DNA from: Deinococcus sp. Arct2-2
GTDB taxonomy: Bacteria; Deinococcota; Deinococci; Deinococcales; Deinococcaceae
Assembly (NCBI RefSeq): GCF_004801315.1
Contig: NZ_SSNW01000039.1
Coordinates: forward strand, 1 to 48,257
Direction: 5' to 3'
Length of the DNA stretch: 48,257 bases
How positions within the stretch are numbered: the first letter of the stretch is position 1; every line of letters starts with the position of its first letter. Position numbers and translations under genes: made by a program. This document shows positions 7,828 through 19,060 of the stretch, piece by piece. The notes beneath the pieces are model-generated. The model searched no databases and had not been told where the DNA came from. It was given only the letters and a program-made list of their open reading frames with translations.

Positions 7828-8651
7828 AGCAGCAGTGTAAATTATGCGGGAATAAATGTGTTGAAGATGAAGAGTAAGGTTCAGGGTCGGGAGTGTAAAA
7901 CTGAGTTCTGTATTTGCGTCAGAGCCTTTGGTGTTTACTCAGAGACCAACTGACGAGGAACCTGTGGAGTGCTTAGGCCTGTGCATCAGCTGAGCAGATC
8001 AATGCAGCAATGTTGCGCCGAAGCAGTGTGAGAGCAGTACGGGATTGAAAAGAGTTCCGAGCGTCTATTGTTGCTCTGGCCACTTGTGAAGCTATAGATC
8101 TGGGAGGGGCGCTTAAATTAGGGTGAGAGGGCAATTTTACGGCGCATTCGCCTGATGCAAGTGCTTCACTTCGAGTTTGTAAAAGGCAGTTAAAGCTAAG
8201 AGTGAAGGCAATCAAGAGAAGGGAGGGAGCAAAGAAACCTATTTTCTTGTTATTCCCAGATAAAAATACCAGTCATGCCAAATTCACACTCTCAACGCTT
8301 TACGCCCCCTTTTCGCACTAATCCGACTTAGTTTGAAAATTACGAGCATTTCCAAGACAGTTGAAATAACGCGCCCTGCTCTCGATCTCCCGCTTCCTTA
8401 GTCCTTTCCCCCTCAATATCCGCCGCAGGGGCCTTCTCGGCCTTCCTGTGAGGCTGGGTCTTTTTAGGCGTCCCAGTCACACTTTGAAGCTCTTACAATA
8501 TTTTGAGCGTTTTTATGTTCACCACGCGCTCTCTACTCACCGGTGACGGCACCCACTCCAAATCCTTTTGACGTTAATCGCAATCGCCCTGCAGCCGCGT
8601 CACCCCTCACCCGACACGGCGTCTGGCATGTACTGTAGAGGGGTGATCTAC
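7828..8651. other. Long non-coding stretch upstream of the ATP-grasp gene
   Basis: About 820 bases, more AT-rich than the surroundings. It contains the right inverted repeat (8247-8267). An 80-codon minus-strand frame at 7973-8215 has no recognisable homology, and I do not call it. T-rich strings near 8465-8520 and a G/C-rich segment at 8420-8470 could contain promoter or terminator signals, but no clean hairpin or -35/-10 pair is visible. No tRNA fold is seen. Confidence 0.4.
8247..8267 (-). repeat. Right 21-bp inverted repeat partner
   Basis: On the minus strand it reads ATTTTTATCTGGGAATAACAA, differing from the left copy at one base. It lies 420 bases upstream of the integrase-like start codon. 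Confidence 0.6.
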
Positions 8652-9716
8652 ATGCTCACCACGCTGCACCATCTGTGTCTGGAAGACTTCTTGGCGACGC
8701 GTGGAGCAGCATTCGCGCCGCGATTGATCCCTTTGCCGTATGACACGGCGTTTGCGCTCAAAAAATTGCCGCAAGGCACTTACATTTTTGCTGACCTGGA
8801 GCGGCTGTCTTGTGCTGAATTGAGCCGGGCCGCGTGGCTGTGGCAGCAATTGGCCCTGCGCGGCAATGAGATCAAGTTGCTGAATCATCCCACGCGGGTC
8901 AAGCAGCGGTTTGAATTACTGCGGGCCTTACGCGCTCAGGGCCACAACGATTTTGATGTCTACCGACTTGATGAACACCGCGTGCCTGTGCGCTTCCCCG
9001 TGTTTGTGCGGAGCGAGCATCAGCACAATGCAGTGGTCTCTGGCCTGATTCCAGACGCCGCCGCCCTAGAAGCCTTCTTGCAGCAGTGGCGCGAAGGCGG
9101 CCAAAGCGTAGGCGACAGCATCATCACCGAGTTTTGTGGCGAGGCCGATGAGCGCGGCCTGTACCGCCGTTACGCTGCCTTCAAGGTAGGCGAGCGAATT
9201 ATTCCCACCGACATCTTTTTCGGATATGGCTGGGAGGTACGCGGCATGGCCCGCACGTTCGTCGTGGATGAACACACCCTCGCCGCCGAAACGGCCTACC
9301 TGCACGGCAACCCGCATGAGACCCAGTTGCGCGAAGTCTTTGCCACCGCGCAGATTGACTATGGCCGCGTGGACTACGGCATCGTGAATGGGCGCATTCA
9401 GGTCTACGAAATCAATACCAATCCTTATATCGCCGCCAGCCCGCTCGGAGGTAATCAGCGGGCCGACATCTACGAACATTTTTCGCGCCACTTTCTGGCC
9501 GCACTAGAGGCGCTAGACAGCCCAAGCCACCCGGCGCTGTTGCCTCTTCAAACTCGGCCCGTAGCAGGCCAGCAGTGGCAATGGGTCAAACAAACCCTCT
9601 ACAGCGCCCTCTGGAAGAGCGGCCCCAGCCACCACTACGCCCAGCGCCTGCGCCAAATCAGGGAATTGTCCTCGTGGGGCAGGAAGGCGATCCCACGAAA
9701 CGCCAAAAAAGCTTGA
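8652..9716 (+). CDS. ATP-grasp-like protein of unknown function
   Basis: A 354-residue cytoplasmic-looking protein. I choose ATG 8652 because GAGGGGTG lies about seven bases upstream; an ATG at 8628 is less well placed. Near residue 250, GRVDYGIVNGRIQVYEINTNPYI matches the C-terminal ATP-grasp signature in which Glu and Asn bind magnesium and ATP phosphates. Upstream parts fit an ATP-grasp fold: KLLNHPTRVKQRFELL near 80, then FPVFVRSEH with basic residues for ATP. ATP-grasp enzymes join a carboxylate to an amine or thiol through an acyl phosphate. The substrate cannot be read here, and neither neighbour is biosynthetic. Confidence 0.6.
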   Translation: MLTTLHHLCLEDFLATRGAAFAPRLIPLPYDTAFALKKLPQGTYIFADLERLSCAELSRAAWLWQQLALRGNEIKLLNHPTRVKQRFELLRALRAQGHNDFDVYRLDEHRVPVRFPVFVRSEHQHNAVVSGLIPDAAALEAFLQQWREGGQSVGDSIITEFCGEADERGLYRRYAAFKVGERIIPTDIFFGYGWEVRGMARTFVVDEHTLAAETAYLHGNPHETQLREVFATAQIDYGRVDYGIVNGRIQVYEINTNPYIAASPLGGNQRADIYEHFSRHFLAALEALDSPSHPALLPLQTRPVAGQQWQWVKQTLYSALWKSGPSHHYAQRLRQIRELSSWGRKAIPRNAKKA

Positions 9717-9909
9717 AACACGGCGAAGGTGTGAGCACCCCCCATCAAAAGCCTCACTTCAACGATCCAGAAGGTAAACGTCAGGCCGTCATATCTCTGT
9801 AGGCCCGCGCTTGCTAGGGTATGGGGGTGTGGTTGAGATCAAAGCGTTCAGTGTTGACCTGTCTCCCCTTGCAAAGAGGGAGAACCCTGTGTGTTCGGCT
9901 GGTTAACCA

Positions 9910-12129
9910 ATGAACAGCTGGGCCGCAGAACAGGCTGAATTAGAAGCGCGGGTGGTGGCCCGCACCCGTGAACTGGAAGAACGCAGCGCCGCACTCGACG
10001 CGTTCGTGGCCTTTACCGAAGCGGTAGGCACCGAAACCGACGTGCTGGTGCTGGCGCGTCAGGCGATAGATGTGGTGCGGGCGGCCCTGAGCGGGGTCAG
10101 CGTCGCGTATTTTGAACGCAGCGGCCCCCTCTGGAAGGCCCGCGCGTGGTCAAGCGACGTGACACCCGAAGTCATTGCCAGCCTTCTGGCGGGCATTCCG
10201 GTAGACGCGCCCACTTCTGCCGAGGCGCTGGCCACCCGTGCGCCCGTCTTCGTGAACGGCTGGAACGCAGCGCTGGAAGGGGCCGAAACCACACAGGATT
10301 ACGGAGCCGCCGTGTTCTTCCCGTATTTTCTGGAAGACCAACCCCACAGTTTGCTGGCGGCAGGCACGCAACAGGCCCATACATGGACGGATCAGGAGCA
10401 GGCCGTTATTCGGGCAGTGGGCCGGGGACTGGGACTGGCGCTGGAGCGGGCGGCGCAGGCCAGCCAACTGGAGCGGCAAAACGCCGAGCTGGACGCCCGC
10501 AGCCGTGCCCTTGAAGGGTTTGCCCACCTGACCCGCGACCTGAGCATCGAAACCGACCCCTACACCCTGATCAAGCGCGGGCAAGAAGTGGTGATGTCGC
10601 TGCTCCCAGACGGGTACGCCCTGTACTACGAGCGGGCGCAGGGGCTGTGGCGCAACCAAGTGCAGACCGGGCAGTTGGGCAATGACGAGCTGCAAGCCGT
10701 GATAGACGCAGGATTTCCATACACCGTGCCGCAAAGTCTGGTGATCCCTTGGGTGACCGGACAGCCCTTGTATCAGGATCAGTACGCGCAGGGCAGCGAT
10801 ACTCCGCCCGAGCTGGTGCAGCACGTCAGCACGGCGGCCAGTTTGCCCGTCTATGTCAACGGTTCGGCCACCGGAATCATCTGCTTCGTCTTGTTCGGGC
10901 AGCGCACTTGGACGAGTACAGACCGCGTAGTCATGGAAACAGTGGTGCATCATTTGGGGCTGGCACTGGAGCGGGCCGGAGTGGTGGCGCAGTTGGAACA
11001 CCGCACCGAGGAACTGGCCCGCGAGCGCACGTTTTTGCGTGCCGTGCTGGGCAGCCTCAGTGAGGGCATCGTGGCCTGCGATCCCGAGGGCCGCCTGACC
11101 CTGTTCAACGACGCGACCCGCACTTTTCACGGCATGGACGCCTCACCGCTGCCCGCAGAAGACTGGGCCGAACACTACGACCTGTACGAAGGCGACGGCG
11201 TGACGCCGCTACTCACCCAGCATGTGCCCCTCTTCCGCGCTCTCAGCGGCGAGCGCATACAGGGAGCCGAGATGGTGATTCGGCCCAAAGGACAGGCGGC
11301 CCGCCGGATCGTCGCCAGCGGTCAGGCCATTTTTAGCGAAAACGGCAATCCACTGGGGGCTGTCGTCGCCATGCATGACGTGACCCAGCGCAAGGAAGCC
11401 GAAGAAAGCGTGTTGCGGGCCAACGAGGAATTGCGGCGCAGCAACGCTGAACTTGAGCAGTTCGCCTACATCGCCTCGCATGACCTTCAGGCTCCTATTC
11501 GGGCGGTGACCAGTTTTGCGGGCATGATCGCCCGGCGGTACGGCGACGTGCTGGACGAACGCGGCCAGCTGTATCTGCGCCAGATCGTCGACAGCGGCGA
11601 GCACATGAAACGCTTGGTGGACGATCTGCTGACCTTTTCGCGCATCCACACCGAGCAGCGCCAGCAAACGCCAGTCGACAGTCAGGGTGTGTTTGACGAA
11701 GTGACGCGGCGACTGCAAATCGAAAATGAGGCCGGGGCAGAAGTTCGGGCCGAGGGACTGCCCACCGTTCGGGCAGACCGTCAGCAACTCGACCAACTGC
11801 TGCAAAATCTGATTTCCAACGGCCTGAAGTACCGCCGGGAAGGCGTAGTGGCACAGGTGCGGGTTTCAGCCGAGCGCGACGGCCCGGTGTGGCGCTTTGC
11901 CGTAACAGACAACGGCATCGGCATCGAGCCGCAATATTTTGGGCGTATTTTTGAAATCTTTCAGCGGTTGCATAGCCGCGAAACCTATGACGGCACCGGC
12001 ATCGGGCTGGCCGTCTGCAAGAAGATCGTGGAGCGGCACGGCGGGCAAGTGTGGCTGGAGAGCGTTGTCGGAGCGGGCACCACCTTCTTTTTCACTCTGC
12101 CAGCGGCGGAGATTGGGCCGCAACTTTAG
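9910..12129 (+). CDS. Cytoplasmic sensor histidine kinase, GAF-GAF-PAS-HisKA-HATPase
   Basis: A 739-residue kinase without membrane segments. A short coiled coil (about 5-30) leads into two GAF-like domains (about 35-185 and 205-355), a PAS domain (about 375-500, with [15 protein letters not shown]), a HisKA dimerisation box with phospho-acceptor His near residue 523 in [15 protein letters not shown], and an HATPase domain with NLISNGLKY (N box), DNGIGI (G1) and [18 protein letters not shown] (G2). A stop codon lies just before ATG 9910, so the start is fixed within a few codons, although its ribosome site is weak. No response regulator is adjacent; it probably acts on a distant partner. The signal bound by the GAF domains is unknown, and I see no conserved bilin-binding Cys. 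Confidence 0.9.
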   Translation: MNSWAAEQAELEARVVARTRELEERSAALDAFVAFTEAVGTETDVLVLARQAIDVVRAALSGVSVAYFERSGPLWKARAWSSDVTPEVIASLLAGIPVDAPTSAEALATRAPVFVNGWNAALEGAETTQDYGAAVFFPYFLEDQPHSLLAAGTQQAHTWTDQEQAVIRAVGRGLGLALERAAQASQLERQNAELDARSRALEGFAHLTRDLSIETDPYTLIKRGQEVVMSLLPDGYALYYERAQGLWRNQVQTGQLGNDELQAVIDAGFPYTVPQSLVIPWVTGQPLYQDQYAQGSDTPPELVQHVSTAASLPVYVNGSATGIICFVLFGQRTWTSTDRVVMETVVHHLGLALERAGVVAQLEHRTEELARERTFLRAVLGSLSEGIVACDPEGRLTLFNDATRTFHGMDASPLPAEDWAEHYDLYEGDGVTPLLTQHVPLFRALSGERIQGAEMVIRPKGQAARRIVASGQAIFSENGNPLGAVVAMHDVTQRKEAEESVLRANEELRRSNAELEQFAYIASHDLQAPIRAVTSFAGMIARRYGDVLDERGQLYLRQIVDSGEHMKRLVDDLLTFSRIHTEQRQQTPVDSQGVFDEVTRRLQIENEAGAEVRAEGLPTVRADRQQLDQLLQNLISNGLKYRREGVVAQVRVSAERDGPVWRFAVTDNGIGIEPQYFGRIFEIFQRLHSRETYDGTGIGLAVCKKIVERHGGQVWLESVVGAGTTFFFTLPAAEIGPQL

Positions 12130-12188
12130 AGGGATTGGCTGCCGCTTATGCGTGTGCGGGATGAGCTTTGTGCTCCTTGACGGCACCT

Positions 12189-12204
12189 TGAATTACGTAA
12201 TTCA
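12189..12204. promoter_or_regulatory. Perfect 16-bp palindrome at the hutH stop codon
   Basis: TGAATTACGTAATTCA is self-complementary. It lies between the convergent kinase and hutH genes and overlaps the hutH TGA. It is AT-rich without a loop or U-tract, so it is a poor terminator. A protein-binding site or chance are the alternatives. Confidence 0.3.
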
Positions 12205-13737
12205 GGCAGAGGAGTCAGTTACAGCAGAAGCTACCGCCGCTCTCAACACGTCACCACTTCTTACCGCTTTCAGTAGGGCGTCCAGCTCCGGCTTGTAATA
12301 GCGGTCTGCGTCAAGCGGCGCAACTTCTTGCCGGATGCGGGCGTAGGCGGCCCCGACGCCCACACCGGGGGCCAGCGGCTTGAATTTCATGGCCTGCATC
12401 TCTAGCGCCTGCGCCCCGCACAGCAGTTCGATGCTGATGACGGTAAACGAGTTGTCCAGCACGTCGCGCAGCTTGCGGCAGGCGTGCGCCCCCATGCTGA
12501 CGTGGTCCTCTTGGTTGGCACTGGTGGGAATGCTGTCCACGCTGGCCGGGTGGCTCAGCACCTTGTTTTCGCTGACCAAAGCAGCGGCGGTGTACTGCGC
12601 GATCATCAGACCGCTGCTGAGGCCCGGTTGCGGCGTCAGGAATCCGGGCAACTCCGACAGGGCCGGGTTGAGGAGTTGCTCGCAGCGGCGTTCGGAGACA
12701 GAGGCGAGTTCGGCCACCGCCACCGTGAGTGCGTCGGCGGTCAGGGCCAGCGGTTGCCCGTGAAAGTTGCCGCCGCTGATGACTTCCTCCGTCTCTGGCA
12801 ACACCAACGGATTGTCAGTCACAGAGGCGAATTCGACGGCCAGCACGCGCCCGGCATGATGGAGTACGTCTTGCGTGGCCCCGTGAACTTGCGGCACGGC
12901 CCGCAGGCTGTAGGCATCTTGCACACGCCCGCAGTCGGCATGCGATGGGGCGATGGCACTGTTTCGCAGATGTGCCCGGACTTCGGCGGCCACTTCCAAC
13001 GCACCGGGATGGGGCCGCAGCCGCACCACATCGTCGCGGAAGGGCTGATGGCTGCCGCGCATGGCTTCGATGGTCATGGCGGCGGCGAGGTTGGCGGTTC
13101 GCAGCAGGGTTTGGGCATCCAGCACGCTCAAAGCCAGCAGACTGCCCATCAGTTGCGTGCCGTTGATCAGGGCGAGGCCTTCTTTGGCCTGCAAGGTCAG
13201 CGGCGTGAGCTTGAGTTCGGCCAGCACAGCGGCGGCGGGGCGCACCTGTCCGGCGTAGTCCAGTTCTCCAAGTCCAATGAGCGCCAATGCCAAATGGGCC
13301 AGCGGCGCGAGATCGCCCGACGCGCCCACCGAACCCTGCGCCGGAATGACCGGATGCGCTCCGGCGTTCAGCAGCGCCAACAACAGATTCACCACGTCTT
13401 CGCGCACGCCCGAATGCCCCAGCGCCAGCGATTGCGCCCGCAGCAGCAGCATCCCGCGCACCACTTCGGTGGGCAGCGGCGCACCCATGCCAATAGCGTG
13501 TGACACGATCAGGTTGTGCTGAAGCTGTTCGAGTTGACCCCGGTCTATGCTGATGGTAGCAAACTTTCCGAAGCCCGTATTGACGCCGTAGACTGCTTCG
13601 TTGCCGTCCACGATGCGCTCAATGACGGCGCGGGCGCGGCGGATGCGGGTCAGCGCGGCGGGGGCCAGCGTGACAGATTCGCGGCCCCGCACCACGCGCT
13701 CGAAGTCGGATAAGGTCAGGGTGGAATCCAAAATCAT
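12202..13737 (-). CDS. hutH: Histidine ammonia-lyase
   Basis: First step of histidine degradation: histidine to urocanate and ammonia. The 511-residue length is normal. The Ala-Ser-Gly triad that forms the MIO prosthetic group is present at residues 139-141 in [14 protein letters not shown], and [10 protein letters not shown] near residue 50 is another family hallmark. The start at 13737 overlaps the hutI stop (ATGA) and has AGGAG eight bases upstream, inside the hutI coding region. It is the last gene of the minus-strand hut operon although it encodes the first enzymatic step. Expression should follow the operon promoter upstream of hutU. Confidence 0.97.
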   Translation of the reverse strand: MILDSTLTLSDFERVVRGRESVTLAPAALTRIRRARAVIERIVDGNEAVYGVNTGFGKFATISIDRGQLEQLQHNLIVSHAIGMGAPLPTEVVRGMLLLRAQSLALGHSGVREDVVNLLLALLNAGAHPVIPAQGSVGASGDLAPLAHLALALIGLGELDYAGQVRPAAAVLAELKLTPLTLQAKEGLALINGTQLMGSLLALSVLDAQTLLRTANLAAAMTIEAMRGSHQPFRDDVVRLRPHPGALEVAAEVRAHLRNSAIAPSHADCGRVQDAYSLRAVPQVHGATQDVLHHAGRVLAVEFASVTDNPLVLPETEEVISGGNFHGQPLALTADALTVAVAELASVSERRCEQLLNPALSELPGFLTPQPGLSSGLMIAQYTAAALVSENKVLSHPASVDSIPTSANQEDHVSMGAHACRKLRDVLDNSFTVISIELLCGAQALEMQAMKFKPLAPGVGVGAAYARIRQEVAPLDADRYYKPELDALLKAVRSGDVLRAAVASAVTDSSA

Positions 13738-14984
13738 AAGGCTTGCTCCTGTACTTCCTGCTGTGGTTGTTCCCGTCGGGCCACGAACACCGAACGCACT
13801 GGGTTCGCACCTAAGGTGTAGGTGAGGTCGCGCCAATCGGCGGAATGCAGCGCGAGAAAGTCGGCCCGTTGACCGGGAGAGAGTGCGCCGCGATCTTCTA
13901 GGCCCAGCGCGGCGGCAGCATTGACAGTGGCGGCGGTTAGGGCCTCGGCGGGTGTCAGGCGGTTCAGGCGCACGCTCAACGCGAGGGCCAGTTGTGCGCT
14001 GTACAGCGGCGAACTGCCGGGGTTCAGGTCAGTGCCGATGGAGACGCACGCGCCCGCGTCAATCAGTTGGCGGGCGGGGGCGGCGAGCAAGCCCAAGTGC
14101 AGAGTGACGCCGGGAAGAATGGTGGCGACGGTTTGACTTCGGCCCAGCGCGGCAATCTGCGCCTCTGTGCTGGCTTCCAAATGATCGACGCTGAGTGCCC
14201 CGAGTTCGCAGGCCAGTTCCGTACCGCCAATGGCGTGAAATTGATCGGCATGCAGTTTGATGTTGAGGCCAGCCAGACGCGCCGCCGCGAAAAACTGGCG
14301 GGTTTCGTCTACGGTAAACGCCTCGCGCTCGCAAAACACGTCTACGGCAGTCGCTAGCTTTTCGTTTGCTACGCGGGGAATCAGGCTCTGACACACAGCC
14401 TGCACGTACTCGGCGCGGCCCTTTGCGGGCGGCACATGCAGCAGCAGCGTCGGCAAAAGCGTTGCTGCCGTCCGCGTTTGCAGCAAGCGCACCGCTTCCA
14501 ACATCCGAATCTCGGCGTCGAAATCTAGGCCGTAGCCGCTTTTGAGTTCGATGGTGGTTGCGCCCGAATGGAGTAATGCCTGTATTCGGGGCAGGGCCAG
14601 CGCCACCAAGTCAGACACAGTGGCGGCGGCAGTGGACCGCATGGTGGAGCGGATGCCGCCGCCCTGCGCCAGAATCGTTTCGTAGGGGACGCCCTGCACG
14701 CGGGCTTCGAAGTCGGTGAGGCGGTCTCCGGCCCAGACCGCGTGAGTGTGCGGATCGGTCAGGGCAGGCGTGACGGCCACACCACCGAGATCATGGATTT
14801 GATCGGCTGGGGGCGCGTCCTTCTGTGAACCAATCCAAGCGATCAGGCCGTGTTCGACAAGCATTGCCGCGCCTGAAATCAGCGTGAGGTCTCGCATGGC
14901 CGCGCCGCGCTGGGGGCCAACTCCGGGCGTGACCAACTGGGCTATTCCCGTAAACAGGGTGCGCTCTCCCCTATTCCCGTGCAT
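13734..14984 (-). CDS. hutI: Imidazolonepropionase
   Basis: Hydrolyses 4-imidazolone-5-propionate to formiminoglutamate, the third step of histidine degradation. It is an amidohydrolase-fold enzyme: [13 protein letters not shown] supplies the first metal His pair, [12 protein letters not shown] and SVDHLEAST follow, and [11 protein letters not shown] carries the late Asp. Length (416 residues) is normal. The start is placed at 14984, with AGAGG six bases upstream, inside the end of hutG. A second identical signal 15 bases upstream (ATG 14999) exists because of a tandem duplication, so either or both may be used. The stop overlaps hutH by four bases. Confidence 0.95.
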   Translation of the reverse strand: MHGNRGERTLFTGIAQLVTPGVGPQRGAAMRDLTLISGAAMLVEHGLIAWIGSQKDAPPADQIHDLGGVAVTPALTDPHTHAVWAGDRLTDFEARVQGVPYETILAQGGGIRSTMRSTAAATVSDLVALALPRIQALLHSGATTIELKSGYGLDFDAEIRMLEAVRLLQTRTAATLLPTLLLHVPPAKGRAEYVQAVCQSLIPRVANEKLATAVDVFCEREAFTVDETRQFFAAARLAGLNIKLHADQFHAIGGTELACELGALSVDHLEASTEAQIAALGRSQTVATILPGVTLHLGLLAAPARQLIDAGACVSIGTDLNPGSSPLYSAQLALALSVRLNRLTPAEALTAATVNAAAALGLEDRGALSPGQRADFLALHSADWRDLTYTLGANPVRSVFVARREQPQQEVQEQAL

Positions 14985-15918
14985 CAAAGACCTCTGCATC
15001 AAAGACCTCGGCCAGCGTTTCCATGATCAGGCGGGCGGCCAGCAGTTCGCTGCGTCCAGTCGGGTCAAGGTTGGGGGCCAGTTCCACCACGTCCAGCGCC
15101 ACCACCCCATGACGGCGCACGATTTCGCGGATCAGGCGCATGGCGAGGGCATAGGTGAAGCCGTCGGGTTCGGGGCTGCTCGTTCCGGGCAATACGGCGG
15201 GATCGAAGGCGTCGACATCGATGCTGAGGTAGACCGGGCGGTGGGCGGGCAAGGCGCTGAGAATGTCCTGAAAGTGTGCTTCGACTTGCTCCATCGGCAC
15301 CAGCGTATGCCCCCGCGCCCGCGCCGCCGCCACTGCTTCGGCGTCGAATCTCAGCCCGCGCAGGCCAAACGTGGTGATATGCACCAGATTGGGCAGGTCT
15401 CCTACGGCCCGCCGAAAGGGGCTGGAATTGCTGTAGCGCGTGTCGTTGCGAGTATCGGTGAAGTCGAGGTGGGCGTCGAGTTGGATGACGTGCAGTTCAG
15501 GGATGTCACGGAAGGCGCGGAGGAGTGGGTAAGTGACGCTGTGATCTCCGCCTAAAAAGATGGGCATGCGGCAACGTTCTTTGATCAGACGCGCCGCCGC
15601 CGTGATGCGCCCTCTCGCCAATTCGGGTTCCAGACTGGGTAAAACCACGTCGCCCGCATCTACCATCAGCGGGTCTGGATACTGGGCGGGGTCAAGGCGC
15701 ACCCGTCCGTCTAGGCCCGAAAACGGCGGCACATAGCGTAGGCTGGCGTCCCGCAGGGCACGCGGGGCGAAGCGTGCGCCGGGGCGAAAGCCGAGGGCGA
15801 TGTCGGAGGGAATGCCCAGCACGGCGGCGAAGGCCCGCCAGTCGCTTCCGGGATGGACGATAGGGGCGCGGGCGAAGGTGGCGATGCCGCCGTAAGGGAG
15901 GTGGGAGGGTTCAGTCAT
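14971..15918 (-). CDS. hutG: Formimidoylglutamase / agmatinase-family ureohydrolase
   Basis: Predicted to split N-formimino-glutamate to glutamate and formamide, the last step of the pathway. The arginase/agmatinase fold is clear from the manganese motifs GGDHS (near residue 125), DAHLDF (near 150) and SIDVDAFDP (near 230). Family relatives act on agmatine or guanidinobutyrate, but the position inside a hut operon that otherwise lacks a formiminoglutamase makes the HutG role most likely. The start at 15918 overlaps the preceding stop (ATGA). The last residues [12 protein letters not shown] contain a repeated EVFDA unit, the protein trace of the 15-bp duplication at 14981-15010. Confidence 0.88.
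   Translation of the reverse strand: MTEPSHLPYGGIATFARAPIVHPGSDWRAFAAVLGIPSDIALGFRPGARFAPRALRDASLRYVPPFSGLDGRVRLDPAQYPDPLMVDAGDVVLPSLEPELARGRITAAARLIKERCRMPIFLGGDHSVTYPLLRAFRDIPELHVIQLDAHLDFTDTRNDTRYSNSSPFRRAVGDLPNLVHITTFGLRGLRFDAEAVAAARARGHTLVPMEQVEAHFQDILSALPAHRPVYLSIDVDAFDPAVLPGTSSPEPDGFTYALAMRLIREIVRRHGVVALDVVELAPNLDPTGRSELLAARLIMETLAEVFDAEVFDARE
14981..15010 (-). repeat. Tandem 15-bp duplication at the hutG/hutI junction
   Basis: Two adjacent units (14981-14995 and 14996-15010) differ at one base. Read on the minus strand each contains GAGGTCTTTGATG, a ribosome site and start codon in the hutI frame. The result is two in-frame start signals for hutI and a repeated EVFDA in HutG. Confidence 0.8.
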
Positions 15919-16517
15919 CGGCAAAACCGTTCGTCTTCGGCGGGTGCTGCGGGCAGAACAAATGTGCCAGCGGGCCGAAGCTGAGGCAGACTAAAACGCT
16001 GCACGGTCACGGCAGCTTCATCAAAGGACAGCGGCGAGACGCAGGCGAAATTTCCCGTAGTGTCCAGAGCGCCGATGCTGTCTAGCACGCGAGTTCGCAC
16101 CTTGCCATTGGTGTTCCAGAGGCGCAGGGTATTCACGCCGCCGCCGAGGAGATACTGGCCGTCTGGCGTCCAGTTCAGGATATTCACGTCGCTGTCGGGC
16201 AGCGGCAGGATCTGCCCGCCGGGTTTGACCAGATACACCACCGTCACGTTGTCTTTGGCAAACACCGCGTCTTTGAGGAAGATCACGGCCACGAACCGCC
16301 CATCGGGGGAGGCGGCTTTGCGTTCAAACTGCCAAGTGATCCAGCCGCTATCCGGGTGGGGTGTGGCAGCGGGGGCCGTCACCATGACGTTTTGACCGCT
16401 CCCCAGCGTCACGGTGTAGGTTTGGGGCGCAGGGGGCGAACTGTCTTGGGCCTGAGCAGAGGTCGCCAAAGCCAAAACGCCGATGAACATGTGAAACACA
16501 TGGGTTATCTGCATCAT
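15915..16517 (-). CDS. Exported protein of unknown function inside the hut operon
   Basis: A 199-200-residue protein not recognised by me. Two adjacent ATGs (16517, 16514) follow GGGAG; the second has the better spacing. A signal peptide is evident (basic start, hydrophobic MFIGVLALATSAQAQ). The mature part has repeated PDGRFVAV-, PDGQYLLGGG- and TTGNFACVS-like strands, which recall WD40/TolB-type beta-propeller blades, although the protein is too short for a whole propeller. It sits between hutU and hutG and overlaps hutG by ATGA, so it must be co-translated with the catabolic enzymes. An envelope role in histidine or urocanate uptake is possible but unsupported; no transporter is present here. 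Confidence 0.75.
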   Translation of the reverse strand: MMQITHVFHMFIGVLALATSAQAQDSSPPAPQTYTVTLGSGQNVMVTAPAATPHPDSGWITWQFERKAASPDGRFVAVIFLKDAVFAKDNVTVVYLVKPGGQILPLPDSDVNILNWTPDGQYLLGGGVNTLRLWNTNGKVRTRVLDSIGALDTTGNFACVSPLSFDEAAVTVQRFSLPQLRPAGTFVLPAAPAEDERFCR

Positions 16518-16524
16518 CTTCTCC

Positions 16525-18207
<1,683 letters not shown>

Positions 18208-18281
18208 GCCTCCAGTGTTCGGCCTGACCGGGCTGCCGCTCAAGGGGCGCGTCCAACCATATTGCGCGGTAAGCTTGGCCC
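18208..18281. promoter_or_regulatory. hut divergent promoter region
   Basis: The 74 bases between hutU and the IclR-type gene must contain both promoters and the operator. On the plus strand TAAGCT at 18270-18275 lies six bases before the regulator ATG, fitting a -10 box for a leaderless transcript. An imperfect dyad CCAA...TTGG spans about 18253-18278 and may be the regulator site. Confidence 0.5.
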
Positions 18282-18995
18282 ATGTCACCCTCTCTGGATA
18301 AAGCCGCTGCCGTGTTGCGGGCCTTTACGGTGCATCAGCCGGAATGGGGGTCACGCCCGTTGGCGGTTCAGTTGGGCTGGCCGCGCTCTACAGCGCAGTT
18401 TTATCTATCTGGGCTGGCCGGGGCGGGCTTTTTGCGGCGCGTTCCGGGCGGGCGCTACCGCCTCAGTTGGCAGTTGGCCGAATTCGGGGCGCTGCTGACT
18501 GACGCTCTGCCTTGGTTTTCCCGCGCCCGCAGCGCACTGGCAGACTTGGCGCAGGCCACGCGGGGGCTAGGATTCCTGTGTGTGTTGGAAGAGGGCCGGG
18601 TGGTGTGCATTCACCGCGCTTTGGGTGATCCCGAAGCCCACCACACCGCCGTGCAAACTGATGTGACCTTGCCCGCCAACGCCACCGCTGCCGGAAAAAT
18701 CTTGTATGCCTACAGCGGTTCGGGTCAGCCAACGTTCGAACTTTTTACCCCCAGCACCATCACCACGCCCGACGAATGGGCGGGCGAACTGGAGCGCGTT
18801 CGGGCCGACGCCTGCGCCCACTCCATCGAAGAGTGGATTCCGGGCCACTGCGCGGTGGGCGTGCCGCTGTGGTGGGAAGGCGAAATGGTGGCGGCGTTTG
18901 GCGTCCAGTTGCCGTCCAGCCGCTATCTGGCGCGTGAACGGCACGTGTTGGCCCGCGTGCGGCAAGCGGCGCAGCCTTGGGCGGGGGCAAATTAG
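18282..18995 (+). CDS. IclR-family regulator, probable hut regulator
   Basis: A 237-residue regulator: an N-terminal winged helix (about 3-62, [12 protein letters not shown]...[22 protein letters not shown]) and a C-terminal IclR effector domain (about 75-235, with [15 protein letters not shown] and [21 protein letters not shown]). It is divergent from hutU, and its position next to the complete catabolic operon makes it the likely local regulator, presumably sensing urocanate or histidine. Effector and sign of control are inferred. There is no ribosome site; TAAGCT six bases before the ATG suggests a leaderless mRNA. Confidence 0.85.
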   Translation: MSPSLDKAAAVLRAFTVHQPEWGSRPLAVQLGWPRSTAQFYLSGLAGAGFLRRVPGGRYRLSWQLAEFGALLTDALPWFSRARSALADLAQATRGLGFLCVLEEGRVVCIHRALGDPEAHHTAVQTDVTLPANATAAGKILYAYSGSGQPTFELFTPSTITTPDEWAGELERVRADACAHSIEEWIPGHCAVGVPLWWEGEMVAAFGVQLPSSRYLARERHVLARVRQAAQPWAGAN

Positions 18996-19060
18996 CCGGA
19001 AGCCTTTGAGCTGGAAGCTGCCGCCGCGCCCCGCTGTGTCTCCACTTGTTGTGCCTCTAT

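Larger units (their letters stand above)
6882..8267. mobile_element. Candidate 1.39-kb element bounded by inverted repeats
   Basis: The 21-bp inverted repeats at 6882-6902 and 8247-8267 enclose one integrase-fold gene and about 400 bases of non-coding DNA. No target duplication is obvious outside the repeats (left flank TTAGC, right flank ACCAG). Two readings are possible: a decayed or non-autonomous recombinase element, or two binding sites for the enclosed DNA-binding protein. The boundaries are seen; the mobility is inferred. Confidence 0.35.

Noticed and set aside
7973..8215. 80-codon minus-strand frame in the inverted-repeat segment
   Set aside because: No start signal, no recognisable domain; could be cargo of a decayed element but cannot be supported.
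10150..11130. 326-codon minus-strand frame opposite the histidine kinase
   Set aside because: Antisense shadow; no family resemblance and no ribosome site.
12484..13503. 339-codon plus-strand frame opposite hutH
   Set aside because: Antisense shadow of hutH with Gln/His/Gly-rich composition.
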